Source of the DNA: Malania oleifera
Taxonomy: Eukaryota > Streptophyta > Magnoliopsida > Santalales > Ximeniaceae
NCBI RefSeq assembly: GCF_029873635.1
Contig: NC_080423.1
Location: 97,150,397-97,214,396 of the forward strand
Reading direction: 5' to 3'
DNA: 64,000 nt
The position numbers and the translations under genes are program-made. This document shows, in pieces, positions 23,025 through 34,934 of the stretch; within the stretch, counting starts at the first letter, position 1, and each line of letters opens with the position of its first letter. The notes under the pieces were generated by a model. That model worked only from the letters and a program-made list of their open reading frames with translations, did not search any database and was not told where the DNA came from.

Positions 23025-24626
23025 ATGGAGACCTGGTTCATCATCATCGTCTCTCTTTGCATCGCTGCTCTCTTTAAGTCCCTCTTCAATCTTCTCTCTC
23101 CCACCAATCCTAAACCCAGCAAAATCAAAGGCAAGCTCCCTCCAGGACCCTCCAGTACTATTCCCATCATTGGCGACTTCCTATGGCTTGGGATATCCTA
23201 TCCAGAAGTCGTATCCATTCTTCGGAATCTGCACACTAAGTATGGACCCCTCGTCTCCCTCCGCTTTGGCTCTCGCCTGACAATCTTCATTGCCAATCAT
23301 TCCCTTGCCCATCAAGCCTTGATACAAAATGGCGTTGTCTTTGCTAATCGCCCTGCAGCTACTCCAGTTGGCCGAATCTTTAGCAGCAACCAACATAACG
23401 TCAGCACCGCTGCCTACGGCCCTGTCTGGCGCCTCCTGCGCCGCAACCTCACCTCCGAAATACTCCACCACTCACGCGTAAAGTCCTATTCTCAGACTCG
23501 CAAGCGGGTCTTGTGCAACCTTGTCAATCTCCTCAAGACTAACCAATCTCAAAAATTAGGAGAGCCAGTTCCGGTGATGGACCATTTCAAGTCTGCCATG
23601 TTTTCCTTGCTTTCTTTCATGTGCTTTGGTGAGGAGCTGGGGGAGAAGAAGATAAGAGATATCGAAGATGTGCAGCGTCAAATCCTACTATCCTCTGAAC
23701 GATTCAATAATATCAATATACTCAATGTCTGGTCTAGATTGGGAAAGATTTTATTTCGTAGTCGTTGGAAAGAGTTAATGCAGATACGCAAGAGCCAGGA
23801 AGACGTATTGATTCCTCTAATAAGAGCCAGAATGAAACCCAAACTTGAGGCCCAACGGAAGAATATGCAAGATGGAGAAGGTAAGAATGAGTCTGTCTTG
23901 TCTTATGTCGATACTTTTATCGATCTTCAGCTGCCGGACGAGAAGAGAAAGCTTAATGAAGCAGAGATGGTGAGTCTGTGCTCAGAGTTTTTGAATGGCG
24001 GTGCCGACACTACGTCAACGGCGCTGCTGTGGATCATGGCCAACCTGGTGAAGTACCCACATATTCAAGAAAAGCTTTTCGCAGAGATTAATGGGGTTGT
24101 GGGAGAACTTGGAGGAGGAGGAGGACCCGAAGAGGTGAAAGAGGAGGATCTGCAGAAGATGCCATACCTGAAAGCTGTGATATTGGAAGGGCTGAGACGG
24201 CACCCTCCAGGCCACCTGCTGGTGCCCCACACTGTGACTGAAGATGTGACATTGGATGACTACGTTGTGCCAAAAAATACTGTTGTACATTTCATGGTAG
24301 CAAACATAGGGTGGGACCCAAAGGTGTGGGAAGATCCGATGGCTTTCAAGCCCGAGAGATTCCTATCGACCGGTGGGGATGGGGGGGAACTATTTGATAT
24401 AACAGGGAGCAGAGAGATTAAGATGATGCCATTTGGCGCGGGGAGGAGGATGTGTCCAGGGTCTGGTCTGGCCATGCTTCATTTGGAGTACTTTGTAGCT
24501 AATTTGGTGTGGCATTTTGAATGGAAGGCTGTGGATGGAGATGAGGTTGATCTCTCTGAGAAGCAAGAGTTTACAGTAGTGATGAAGAATCCATTGCAGG
24601 CCCGCTTGTCTCCAAGGCTGAAATAA
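23025..24626 (+). CDS. Cytochrome P450, CYP89A-like, intact single exon
   Basis: A 533-residue A-type plant P450, an ER-anchored haem monooxygenase that takes electrons from P450 reductase. Visible parts: N-terminal membrane anchor METWFIIIVSLCIAALF (1-17), proline hinge LPPGP (38-42), I-helix GGADTT (about 322-330), K-helix E-G-L-R at 388-391, PERF box (FKPERF), and haem loop FGAGRRMCPG with the axial cysteine at 477. The C terminus (DGDEVDLSEKQEFTVVMKNPL) is typical of CYP89A. I chose the ATG at 23025 because family members begin with the anchor; an in-frame ATG at 22971 would add 18 unusual residues. Known CYP89A9 of Arabidopsis deformylates chlorophyll catabolites; whether this gene does so cannot be told. 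No intron, stop or missing motif was seen. An LTR lies 253 bp upstream. Confidence 0.93.
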   Translation: METWFIIIVSLCIAALFKSLFNLLSPTNPKPSKIKGKLPPGPSSTIPIIGDFLWLGISYPEVVSILRNLHTKYGPLVSLRFGSRLTIFIANHSLAHQALIQNGVVFANRPAATPVGRIFSSNQHNVSTAAYGPVWRLLRRNLTSEILHHSRVKSYSQTRKRVLCNLVNLLKTNQSQKLGEPVPVMDHFKSAMFSLLSFMCFGEELGEKKIRDIEDVQRQILLSSERFNNINILNVWSRLGKILFRSRWKELMQIRKSQEDVLIPLIRARMKPKLEAQRKNMQDGEGKNESVLSYVDTFIDLQLPDEKRKLNEAEMVSLCSEFLNGGADTTSTALLWIMANLVKYPHIQEKLFAEINGVVGELGGGGGPEEVKEEDLQKMPYLKAVILEGLRRHPPGHLLVPHTVTEDVTLDDYVVPKNTVVHFMVANIGWDPKVWEDPMAFKPERFLSTGGDGGELFDITGSREIKMMPFGAGRRMCPGSGLAMLHLEYFVANLVWHFEWKAVDGDEVDLSEKQEFTVVMKNPLQARLSPRLK

Positions 24627-24697
24627 GGATGGAATTCATCAAGAAGTGCTGTCCGTCGGTGTCTAGTAGATTTCTCCTAATTTCTATTTTGTTAAAA

Positions 24698-24703
24698 AAT
24701 AAA
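24698..24703 (+). terminator. Possible polyadenylation signal
   Basis: AATAAA about 70 bp after the P450 stop codon, in an AT-rich 3' flank. Confidence 0.4.
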
Positions 24704-25139
24704 GGCTGTATCATTGTCAAGTTGGAAAACTACGGAAGCCTGCAGTTATAACTTGATATGCTGTTTTTTGTTTAACTCAGCTACCACAAGGAAATCACTG
24801 AATTTTTAATTTCTAGTGCTTTTATCTGTCAACACCTTCTAAGTTTTTTTTTTTTTTTTTACTTCTCTATTTCTTTTGTGGAATGATTTTACCACCTCAC
24901 AATTCAAAAGGTATGGTTTTTCTCTTCATTAAAATTGGTTATAGAGGGGTGATGAAAAAGATGTGTCTCCACTCATCATTTCTCATACATTTTATATGGA
25001 GATTTGAATTCAGGGACATGTACACTTCGCGAGCATCCTTTTTTCCTTTTTTCATTATTCAATTTTTTTATTTTGAAGCTTGCTTACATAAAGCCTGCCC
25101 ATGTTTCTGGAAGCATGCTTGGGGTCAACTTTATTAATT

Positions 25140-25280
25140 TATGGGGTGTGTTTGGCACAGGTTATTTCCAATTAAGAGAACACTGTCTAAAAATAATTGG
25201 AAAATATTCATATTATACCAAACACTATAATATAATCTGCACAAGACCATTAACAATGATCTAAACCAAACGCCCCACCG
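25140..25280. mobile_element. Possible MITE
   Basis: Bounded by GGGGTGTGTTTGG on the left and CCAAACGCCCC on the right, near-perfect inverted repeats of the kind seen on small plant DNA transposons. About 140 bp, AT-rich inside. No clear target duplication was found. Confidence 0.4.
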
Positions 25281-25426
25281 TAAGTCAATATTTATTATCA
25301 GGAGATTGCAAAAAAATAATAAGTAAATAAACTCAACTAGTCGCATGCTTAACCTTATTTGTGCATTTTTTATGCTATTTTTCCGAACATATAAGATGCA
25401 CACACATTAAGCAAGTCAAAACAGAA

Positions 25427-25620
25427 TTCTCATTCTACTTCATGACTTGAGTTTCGAATTCGGACGAAAATGTCGACCCACCCCTTAATTGCATCAAAAG
25501 AAAAGAGGGAAAATGATTAATTTTACACTCGAAAACATTTTGACATTATATGAAATCAACAAGATTCACTTCCAGATTTTTTTCTCCAAACAGAGCACAA
25601 GCATGCTACAGATGATGTTT
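25427..25620 (+). repeat. Second copy of the P450 downstream flank
   Basis: Matches 1-200 in order and orientation, with small indels. It lies about 0.8 kb past the P450 stop codon, supporting a past tandem duplication of a unit that included the gene. Confidence 0.65.
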
Positions 25621-26756
25621 TCCCCTTCACGTTGGAAATTCAAGGCCAGCAGCAGTTTCCCAAAAACTGTTTGGATGTAGCTGTCAAGCTATGGTTTACT
25701 AATCCTGCTTCAGTACAAATTGCCAGACATTTCAATAATTAAAACTTGAAGGGTCAAAAATTTTGTTTATGAGAGAGATAAGGAGCTTTTGTCAAATCCA
25801 AATTTCAAATCAGAAGAAGGTTGACTAAGGGCATTTTTCAAAAGTTTGGAAAAGATTTGGTTTCCCTGGGTTTGGACTTTGGAGACATTTTTCCTCGTGT
25901 CAATAGTAGAAGTCAAAAATTTTATGCTGAGGCTGCATTTAGAACTCAGGAAAATAGTAGGGAAAGAAAAAAAAAATTAGGAATTCATATTTTCATGTTT
26001 GGCATCAAGGAATGTGAGAAAGAAAATTAAAAATATATTAAATTTATGAATAAAATATAATTTTATAAATTATTAATATTTAATTTTTTTAAAATTTTTT
26101 ATTATATTAAAATAATTTTTTTATTTTAAGAATTCCAGAAACCTCCCCTGAAATTAGCAAACAAAAAAAACACAAACCTCTACTTGTATTTTTAGAAAAA
26201 AGAAAAAAAATTTTATGAGAGGTTTTTATTTTTTTGACAAATCTCAGGGAAGGTCTACGGCATTTTTGAAACATCAGGGAAGGTCACTATCTTTTAACCA
26301 AACCTTAGGGGAGGTGAGTGTGTTTTACCCTTAAAAAAATTATTTATTTATTTTTTTATTGAAGACCATAAGTTCAAATTTTTATTGTTTTTTATTGTTT
26401 CATTCCCTTAGAAACCATATTGTTCAATTTCTCATTATTTTTTCTCAATTTCTCTCCTTTTTTTTTTTTTTTTTTACTTTTCTAAAGAAAGAATACACAT
26501 GAATTTTGTATTTTCGAGCATGTAAGATGTAACTTACAGTCTTACGCTGTAAAAAAAAAAAACAAAAAAAGTCCAATTTTTTAAAAAATTTCGTGGGTCC
26601 CTTATATTATGTTTTAGTGTATCTTAAACTCTTAGACTCGGTGCTTTAGTTTTTAGTCATATAAAACGTGTTATAGCTTATAGAAACAAGCTTATCTTGA
26701 TACTTGATAGTCAAGGTGGGCCCTACTACAGGAGCAGCGTGCGGTGCGGTGCATAA
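25621..26756. other. Intergenic sequence
   Basis: AT-rich with several homopolymer runs. Apart from the MITE-like block at 26134-26330 I see no gene, RNA or regulatory site. Confidence 0.5.
26134..26330. mobile_element. Possible MITE with internal repeats
   Basis: Left end CCAGAAACCTCCCCTGAAAT and right end CCTTAGGGGAGGTGAGTGTG are inverted around ACCTCCCCT/AGGGGAGGT. Inside, CAGGGAAGGTC occurs twice, 36 bp apart. No target-site duplication could be assigned. Confidence 0.4.
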
Positions 26757-26897
26757 CCTGATCTGAGCTGCTCCCCACGTGCAGGGCACGAGGAGGAGCT
26801 GACCCACTCTAAATTGCCCCCAAGTGTAGGACACATGGAGGAGCTGACATTCCCGGAGCAGCTTCCCCACATGCAAGGCACGTGGAGAAACTGACCT
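26757..26897 (+). repeat. Three imperfect 44-48 bp tandem repeats
   Basis: Each unit runs through a C-rich part, a GT/AT-G-AGG-CAC segment and GGAGNANCTGAC (for example GCAGGGCACGAGGAGGAGCT and CAAGGCACGTGGAGAAACTG). Repeat A of the 4 kb tandem duplication starts inside the third unit. Confidence 0.6.
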
Positions 26898-27489
26898 GCA
26901 GACCTCAAGAGGACACGCTGCCCAAACAAGGCAGTTACTCTCACACAGAAGGCTCTTCTCTTTTTCATTTCTCCAGACCGATTGACTCACTAAGCATCAA
27001 AGAGATCCATGGAGGCCACCGGGACCTCCCACGAGCCTATTTCCATGTTATGGATCTCCAAGGCGACGACAATTTTTCATCAACCTTTCATCCTATCAAC
27101 CTCTTAAAGGATTATCCATTTCCAACATCAACAAATTCTATAACTGGAAACTGTCATATTTAAATTTTAGATGGGCCATAATAAAATGGATAGCCCATAT
27201 TAGTTTTTTTTTTTTTTTTTTAAAACATGGCCCGTAATAAGATAGGGTAAAGCCCAGCCCACCCATAACACTTGCACAATACAATGTGCCACAAGCATGC
27301 CACAACACCTTATGCATATGCAATGTGCAAGCACCCCCTTACGGAGCCTAAGTAGGCTATCCATATTCCATGGGTACAAGGTGTGTGAGAGACACTCTTC
27401 TAAACACATGTTTTCTTCCTTAACTTTCCAATGTGGTATACATATCCCTCAAAGGTGCTGTCTGTGTTGAGTGGTTTTAAAAAGCTCAT

Positions 27490-28470
27490 TGAAGCCAATC
27501 TCAATAGACTTCCTGTTTCTAGGATTCAAAAGTAAAGGAGTTTCAATTCACATTTTGAAGTTTATGTTGATCTTATTCTGACCAGTTGAATTTCCGCAGC
27601 ATTTCTTGTATAAAAAAAAAAAAATCTATTAATAAGAAGAAAGACTTACAACGGATGGAGGATAAGAAACCCTCCCAAAAAGAAACAGAAAATAAGCAAA
27701 CTAGAAAACAATTACATCAAAGCTGAATTTCCATAATATCTGTTGGAAATTTAGATGACATCATGTGCTTTGACTGCTTTCTACGATTTCAAATATATTT
27801 CAAAGAATAATGGCAAGATAGCTTTACGATCAAGTTTTTATAAAGATTTTTGTGGAAAAATCGAGCTAACAACTTTCTCATTCTGTACTTCATTGATTTA
27901 TCCACTTTGTGAATTGGATATTCTAATAGGAGCTTTCCTTGACAAGCATCTTGTAACTAGGTGTGGGGCGTTATACTTGGCTGAAAGAGCCAAGGGAGTA
28001 AAGGTAGTCTGCAGATTGTAAGGCAATTTTTCTTGGAGGACTAATAGTTCTTGTAGTTATTGAAGGATATTTAATCTTTGTGGTGTTACGGAATAACATT
28101 TGTAAGTGGATCTGGTCTTGACCATGGGCAACTTTAGAAAGTGAATTTTCAAGGAAGATAGAGTGTACACGAGGACAAAGTTGGGCCAGACCACTAAATT
28201 CGTTTGCTTCTCTCTTCCCTCACTCTCTATAACTTGTAGCATTTCATAATTGACTACATGATTTTTTTTTCGACTGCTTAAATGTTGTAAATTTGTGATA
28301 TAAATCAGGATCAAGTTGGACTTGGCTTACCTTTTTGTAATAACCCAATTCAACCCACTCTTGGTTTGTTAACAAGGCATATGCTGTAACCATTTTTAAG
28401 GAACTGTCGAGGAGAATGTGATATAAATGTTTTAGAGAAATAGTAAGATGACATGCAGAAAAAGTAATAA
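27490..28470. other. Noncoding left part of copy A, with a LINE-tail-like piece
   Basis: On the minus strand 27607-27690 reads GGGTTTCTTATCCTCCATCC followed by GTTGTAAGTC, similar to 12625-12710 and probably a LINE 3' fragment. The segment 27705-28173, absent from copy B, has an 88-codon open stretch that I do not recognise and do not call a gene. Confidence 0.35.
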
Positions 28471-29021
28471 TTTTCATCCAATCCTGCCCACTTCCCCCAA
28501 AAACTTGAAAAAAAAAAAAAAAAAACCATAACCTAATCCAATTTAAACTAAGCTTTGATTAACGAGGATTCATCTGAGGTAGTTTACAGACTTGAAATTA
28601 AGAGGTGACAAGCTGTATTTTTTTGCTCTTAAATGTTGCATAACAGCAGGATAACGTAAGCACTAAAGTCTAAACACAAAACATTACTAGAAGCATTGTC
28701 CAGCTGATGTCAGCTCATAAATTGCAATCTACTCTATACTTCACCGTTTCCTGTATATCATATCATGTCTTTTTGTACATAACCTCCTGCATATCATGGT
28801 GAAATTCTGCACTGTCGCTTGGTGGAAACTGATTTCTCTTGGGACCAGGATCACTATTTCAGTTTCCTTTTCAGTTACATATTACTGCAACAGTTTCAGT
28901 TACCATAATTTAAAGACTAGAAGTCTAGGACTCTCATGCTTGATTCTCTACAAAAGCATCTTCATATACTATGAATTCTGATCCCAAGAAAAAAAATTAC
29001 CCACTAAAATATCAAATTGCA

Positions 29022-30024
29022 TCAATTTTGCAGTTTTCCATGAATTTCACGCACCAATAACTTGGAGCCATAAACTAGGCGTTTGCTTTCATAAATGATG
29101 TAATTACATAATTCATGTCTTGGTGCAGGCCAGAGTGATCTCAATTGAGTGAGGGGATTACTGATAACATAACTATTGCACAAGTCCCTCGCTGGTTGAA
29201 CATGCCTCCACCAGAAGTCAAATAATGCAATTGTCAGAACATCCCAATATTCGGAATCTCTGTATAACCTAAATAAACTACTTCCCTTAGGAGTCCAAAC
29301 ATAGAAATCCATCCAATCCCTGTCCATGATTTCCATTAAACCCTGAGCTTGAGGCATACAATAAAGGGGAACACGTGACCAAGGGGAAGCCCTCTTCATA
29401 TCTCCATTGACACAAGGACATTTTATCTCCAGAACTCCCCTGTAAGGCAACCCATAAACAAGGCTGTCAATTGCTCCATCCGGTGAAGCTGCAAGCCAGT
29501 TGTCCTTTGGATCCTTCCTACCATAGACCTGAAATTCAGGAAACAAGACAGCATTTCCAGTTATCAGTTTATATCTCTCGAGCGCTTCCTCTTCTTTAAT
29601 ATTGCTCCAACGCGTGGCTAGGTTACCAGTGAACGGCTCAATTGCACCAAGTTTCTCTAGCCACAGCTGTACTCTTCTTCGGGGCCAAAAACCAACAGCT
29701 CCACCAAAAGTGCTTGCTGTAAGCTTATGCCTTCTTTGTTCTTGCCAATTTTTGAACCAATTTTGCAGACCACTTGATTGAAGAACAGAATACGCTTCAC
29801 CGGAGAAAAATTTGGGAGGACTGCAATGTCTTCCAGGAGGATGATTGGGAATTTGATTAATAGCAGTGCACGTTGTGCTGGTTGGTTCAATATCTTCCAA
29901 TAAATTCTGGCTGCTATAGTTTCTTCTATTATTACAATGCAAAGCAAACAAACCCAAAAGATGGCTGTTCCAGCTCCAATGATATGACCAGAGACGAACA
30001 ATGTGAGGGAATGCAATTTCTTCA
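29022..30024 (-). pseudogene. YqaJ/lambda-exonuclease-like nuclease exon, copy A, lacking a start exon
   Basis: The open frame continues as in copy B and keeps the PD-(D/E)XK nuclease motifs: LTASTFGGAVGFWP, WLAASPDGAID, GVLEIKCP and PQAQGLMEI. There is no in-frame ATG before the catalytic core, so an upstream exon is needed. A good acceptor (TCCTGGGCAG) precedes 30024. In copy B an ATG-bearing exon ends with a GT donor (CATAAG|GTG); here the ATG part lies beyond the duplication breakpoint and the donor reads CATAAG|ATG. About 16 residues differ from copy B, some inside conserved blocks (PCVNGD for PFFNGD, NLATRWS for NLATCWS). I infer a 5'-truncated duplicate, though its exon is still open. 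A chimeric transcript from an upstream promoter is possible. Confidence 0.6.
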
Positions 30025-30630
30025 CTGCCCAGGAATGACAAATGCCAGAAATCAATTGAATGAACAATACAACAAATCCTCAAATTTAAATTTTAAGCAT
30101 ACACTCAAAAATCTTCTACAAAAATCACAAAATATAACAGGTGTTTGACAGTGTGTGCAGCTATATTGCAAACAAGACAGAAGAGTTAACAGCATTAGTA
30201 TTTCTCTCCACAGATATTGTTTGAACTAACAATAAATTTCCTATAGAATTTTAGTAAGTTGTAGGTTTTCAAATTTTTTCAAGTACTCCTGGGTGATAAA
30301 ACTTTATGTACTTTTGTGAGGTGTCTAGAATAAACAACACAAATTACTGTGTTAATCTAGAAGTTCAGCATAAAAAACCGACATTTATATGTTGAACTTT
30401 CAGGCCTTGTAAGATCCAAAATATGTATTAAGTTACAGTTTAGTGAAATTACAGTAAGCTGTGTGTCTGTGACTTGTGAGTAATGTGCCCCTTCCAGATT
30501 ATCAAAGGCAATTCCACAAAAATAACTGTACTTTATTTTGAAGGAATAAAAAAAACGCATATTATTCCACATTGACAGACCATCCAATAACCTAAACTCA
30601 CACATTTCCCGAGCACAGTGAAATAACTCA

Positions 30631-30631
30631 A

Positions 30632-30664
<33 letters not shown>
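30631..30664. repeat. (ATT)n microsatellite
   Basis: About eleven ATT units in copy A. At the matching place in copy B (34583-34612) it is contracted to about four units followed by poly-T, an example of rapid change between the two copies. Confidence 0.9.
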
Positions 30665-30665
<1 letters not shown>

Positions 30666-30995
30666 TAATTCTTCAATAAAGAGTTTTTTTTCCTTTTCTT
30701 TTTTTTCTTTCTTTTTCCTTGTGTTGGAGCGCAACAGATTTCCCAGCTTCAACTCTTAACTCCTAAATTTCAGTTTAGTGCCAAAGACTAAATCATCCTA
30801 ATTCCAGAATTAAAAAAAAATACAACCCTGGCCATTACAGCCACCATTAAGCACATGATACTGCCACTTGTGCATTTCTCTTTCCTTTAAATGCTTATTC
30901 CTTAATGTCAAATTTTAATTAGTCAAGTTATTGAGAATTGCAAAGTTGTCTCCTCCTGTTTTCATCTTATGTCAAGAACCAAATTGACATTTATA

Positions 30996-33900
30996 TGGAG
31001 AAACTGACCTGCAGACCTCAAGAGGACATGCTGCCCAAACAAGGCAGTTACCCAGAAAGTGGACCACCCATCAAAACTTGCAGAGCAGTTGAGTACGTAC
31101 ACGCCAATGTAGGCGATTATTAGCATATCAACAACCACCCACATCCAGATTGGGGAGCCCACATCCAAGTGCATGCAATTAAGCCACAAAAAGCCAAGCC
31201 ATAGGGGGGAAGGTCATTCTCAGAAGGTACTCTCGCACAGAAAGCTCTTCTCTTTTTCATTTCTCCAGACCGATTGACTCACTTAAGCATCAAAGAGATC
31301 CCTGGAGGCTACCGGGACCTCCCATGAGCCTATTTCCATGATATGGATCTCCAAGGCGATGACGATTTTTCATCAACCTTTCATCCTATCAACCTCTAAA
31401 AGGATTATCCATTTCCAACATCAACAAATTCTATAACTGGAAACTGTCATATTTAAATTTTAGATGGGCCATAATAAAATGGATAGCCCATATTAGCTTT
31501 TTTTTTTTTTTTAAACCATGGCCCACAATAAGATAGGGTAAAGCCCAGCCCACCCATAGCACTTGCACAATACAATGTGCCACAAGCATACCCTACAGTC
31601 AACTACACATATCACAACACCTTATGCATATGCAATGTGCAAGCACCGCCTGGCACCTTATGGAGCCTAAGTAGACTATCCATATTCCATGGGTACAACT
31701 ACAAGGTGTGGGAGAGACACTCTTCTAAACACATGTTTTCTTCCTTAACTTTCCAATGTGGTATACATATCCCTCAAAGGTGCTGTCTGTGTTGTGTGGT
31801 TTTAAAAAGCTCATTGAAGCCAATCTCAATAGACTTCCTGTTTCTAGGATTCAAAAGTAAAGGAGTTTCAATTCACATTTTGAAGTTTATGTTGATCTTA
31901 TTCTCACCAAATGAATTTTGCAGCATGTCTTGTATAACAAAAAACAAATCTATTAATGAGAAGAAAGACTTACAACGGATGGAGGATAAGAAACCCTCCC
32001 AAAAAGAAACAGAAAATAAGCAAACTAGGACAAAGTTGGGCCAGACCACTAAATTCGTTTGCATCTCTCTTCCGTCACTCTCTATAACTTGTAGCATTTC
32101 ATGATTGACTTCATGATTTTTTTTTCGACTGCTTAAATGTTGTAAATTTGTGATATAAATCAGGATCAAGTTGGACTTGGCTTACCTTTTTGTAATAACC
32201 CAATTCAACCCACTCTTGGTTTGTTAACAAGGCATATTATTCTGCAACCATTTTTAAGGAACTGTCGAGGAGAATGTGATATAAATGTTTTAGAGAAATA
32301 GTAAGATGACATGCAGAAAAAGTAATAATTTTCATCCAATCCTGCCCACTTCCCCCAAAAACTTGAAAAAAAAAACCCTAACCTAATCCAATTTAAACTA
32401 AAGCTTTGATTAACGAGGATTCATCTGAGGTAGTTTACAGACTTGAAATTAAGAGGTGATTAATTGTATTTTTTTGCACTTAAATGTTGCATAACAGCAG
32501 GATAACATAAGCACTAAAGTCTAAACACAAAACATTACTAGAAGCATTGGACAAAAGGTACTTACAGAAGACTTTCCAGTTCAACACAAATGACACTTTC
32601 ACTTTCAAGGGAACTCAACGTCTCAACTCTTCAATGTCCAGCTGATGCCTCAGCTCATAAATTGCAATCTACTCTAGACTTCACTGTTTCCTTTATATCA
32701 TATCATGTCTTTTTGTACATAACCTCCTGCATATCATGGTAAAATTCTGCACTGTCGCTTGGTGGAAACTGATTTCTCTTGGGACCAGGATCACTATTTC
32801 AGTTTCCTTTTCAGTTACGTATTACTGCAACAGTTTCAGTTACCATAATTTAAAGACTAGAAGTCTAGGACTCTCATGCTTGATTCTCTACAAAAGCATC
32901 TTCATATACTATGAATTCTGAATTCTGAATTCTGATCCCAAGAAAAAAAATTACCCACTAAATTATCAAATTGCATCAATTTTGCAGTTTTCCATGAATT
33001 TCACGCACCAACAACTTGGAGCCATAAACTAGGCGTTTGCTTTCATAAACGATGTAATTACATAATTCATGTCTTGGTGCAGGCCTGAGTGATTTCAATT
33101 GAGTGAGGGGATTACTGATAACACAACTATTGCACAAGTCCCTCGCTGGCTGAACATGCTTCCACCAGAAGTCAGATAATGCAATTTTCAGAACATCCCA
33201 ATATTCGGAATCTCTGTATAACCTAAATAAACTACTTCCCTTAGGAGTCCAAACATAGAAATCCATCCAATCCCTGTCCATGATTTCCATTAAACCCTGA
33301 GCTTGAGGCATACAATAAAGGGGAACACGTGACCAAGGGGAAGCCCTCCTCATATCTCCATTAAAAAAAGGACATTTTATCTCCAGAACTCCCCTGGAAG
33401 GCAACCCATAAACAAGGCTGTCAATTGCTCCATCCGGTGAAGCTGCAAGCCAGTTGTCCTTTGGATCCTTCCTACCATAGACCTGAAATTCAGGAAACAA
33501 GACAGCATTTCCAGTTATCAGTTTATATCTCTCGAGCGCTTCCTCTTCTTTAATATTGCTCCAACACGTGGCTAGGTTACCTGTGAATGGCTCAATTGCA
33601 CCAAGTTTCTCTAGCCACAGCTGGACTCTTCTTCGGGGCCAAAAACCAACAGCCCCACCAAAAGTGCTTGCTGTAAGTTTATGCCTTCTTTGTTCTTGCC
33701 AATTTTTGAACCAATGTTGCAGACCACTTGATTGAAGAACAGAATACGCTTCACCGGAGAAAAATTTGGGAGGACTGCAATGTCTTCCAGGAGGATGATT
33801 GGGAATTTGATTAATAGCAGTGCACGTTGTGCTGGTTGGTTCAATATCTTCCAATAAATTCTGGCTGCTATAGTTTCTCCTATTATTACAATGCAAAGCA

Positions 33901-34934
33901 AACAAACCCAAAAGATGGCTGTTCCTGCTCCAGTGATATGACCAGAGACGAACAATGTGAGGGAATGCAAATTCTTCACTGCCCAGGAATGACAAATGCC
34001 AGAAATCAATTGAATGAACAATAAAACAAATCCTCAAATTAAAATTTTAAGCATAAACTCAAAAATCTTCTACAACAATCACAAAATATAACAGGTGTTT
34101 GACAGTGTGTGCAGCTATATTGCAAACAAGACAGAAGAGTAACAGCATTAGTATTTCTCTCCACAGATATTGTTTGAACTAACAATAAATTTCCTATAGA
34201 ATTTTAGTAAGTTGTAGGTTTTCAAAGTTTTTCAAGTACTCCTGGGTGATAAAACTTTATGTACTTTTGTGAGGTGTCTAGAATGAACGACACCAATTAC
34301 TGTGTTAATCTAGAAGTTCAGCATAAAAACCGAGATTTATATGTTGAACTTTCAGGCCTTGTAAGATCCAAAATATGTATTAAGTTACAGTTTAGTGAAA
34401 TTACAGTAAGCTGTGTGTCTGTGACTTGTGAGTAATGTGCCCCTTCCAGATTATCAAAGGCAATTCCACAAAAATAACTGTACTATATTTTGAAGGAATA
34501 AAAAAAACGCATATTATTCCACATTGACAGGCCATCCAATAATCTAAACTCACACATTTCCCGATCACAGTGAAATAACTCAATATTATTATTATTATTT
34601 TTTTTTTTATTTAATTCTTCAATAAAAGAGTTTTTTTTCCTTTTCTTTTTTTTTCTTTGTTTTTTCTTGTGTTGGAGCGTAACAGATTTCCCAGCTTCAA
34701 CTCTTAACTCCTAAATTTCAGTTTAGTGCCAAAGACTAAATCATCCTAATTCCAGAATTAAAAAAAAAATACAACCCTGGCCATTACAACCACCATTAAG
34801 CACATGATACTGCCACTTGTGCATTTCTCTTTCACTTAAATGCTTATTCCTTAATGTCAAATTTTAATTAGTCAAGTTATTGAGAATTGCAAAGTCGTCT
34901 CCTCTTGTTTTCACCTTATGTCAAGAACCAAATC
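30996..34934 (+). repeat. 4 kb tandem duplication, copy B
   Basis: Begins TGGAGAAACTGACCTGCAGA, matching 26883, and ends AAGAACCAAAT, matching 30984. It carries the nuclease exon at 32976-33978. It also holds 31052-31230 and about 90 bp near 32550-32645 that copy A lacks. Confidence 0.9.
31580..32750. other. Noncoding left part of copy B
   Basis: Colinear with the left part of copy A, including the LINE-tail-like piece at 31945-32020 (minus strand). Open stretches differ between the copies and show no family resemblance, so none is called as a gene. Confidence 0.4.

Larger units (their letters stand above)
26883..30984 (+). repeat. 4 kb tandem duplication, copy A
   Basis: Colinear with 30996-34934 and separated from it by about 11 bp. 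Divergence over the nuclease exon is about 2-3% by eye. Compared with copy B it has about 469 bp more at 27705-28173, about 179 bp less corresponding to 31052-31230, and about 90 bp less near 28700. It carries the nuclease exon at 29022-30024 and an ATT microsatellite at 30631-30664. Confidence 0.9.

Noticed and set aside
26646-26990. 114-codon minus-strand frame with Cys/Trp repeats
   Set aside because: It follows the short tandem repeats at 26757-26897 and has no recognisable domain.
27755-28021. 88-codon open stretch in copy A
   Set aside because: Absent from copy B, no family resemblance, no supporting context.
34008-34037. 353-residue reading of the nuclease exons starting at 34037 (and 30083)
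   Set aside because: The first codon there is TTG, not ATG, and a good splice acceptor lies 57 bp inside, so these bases are better read as intron.
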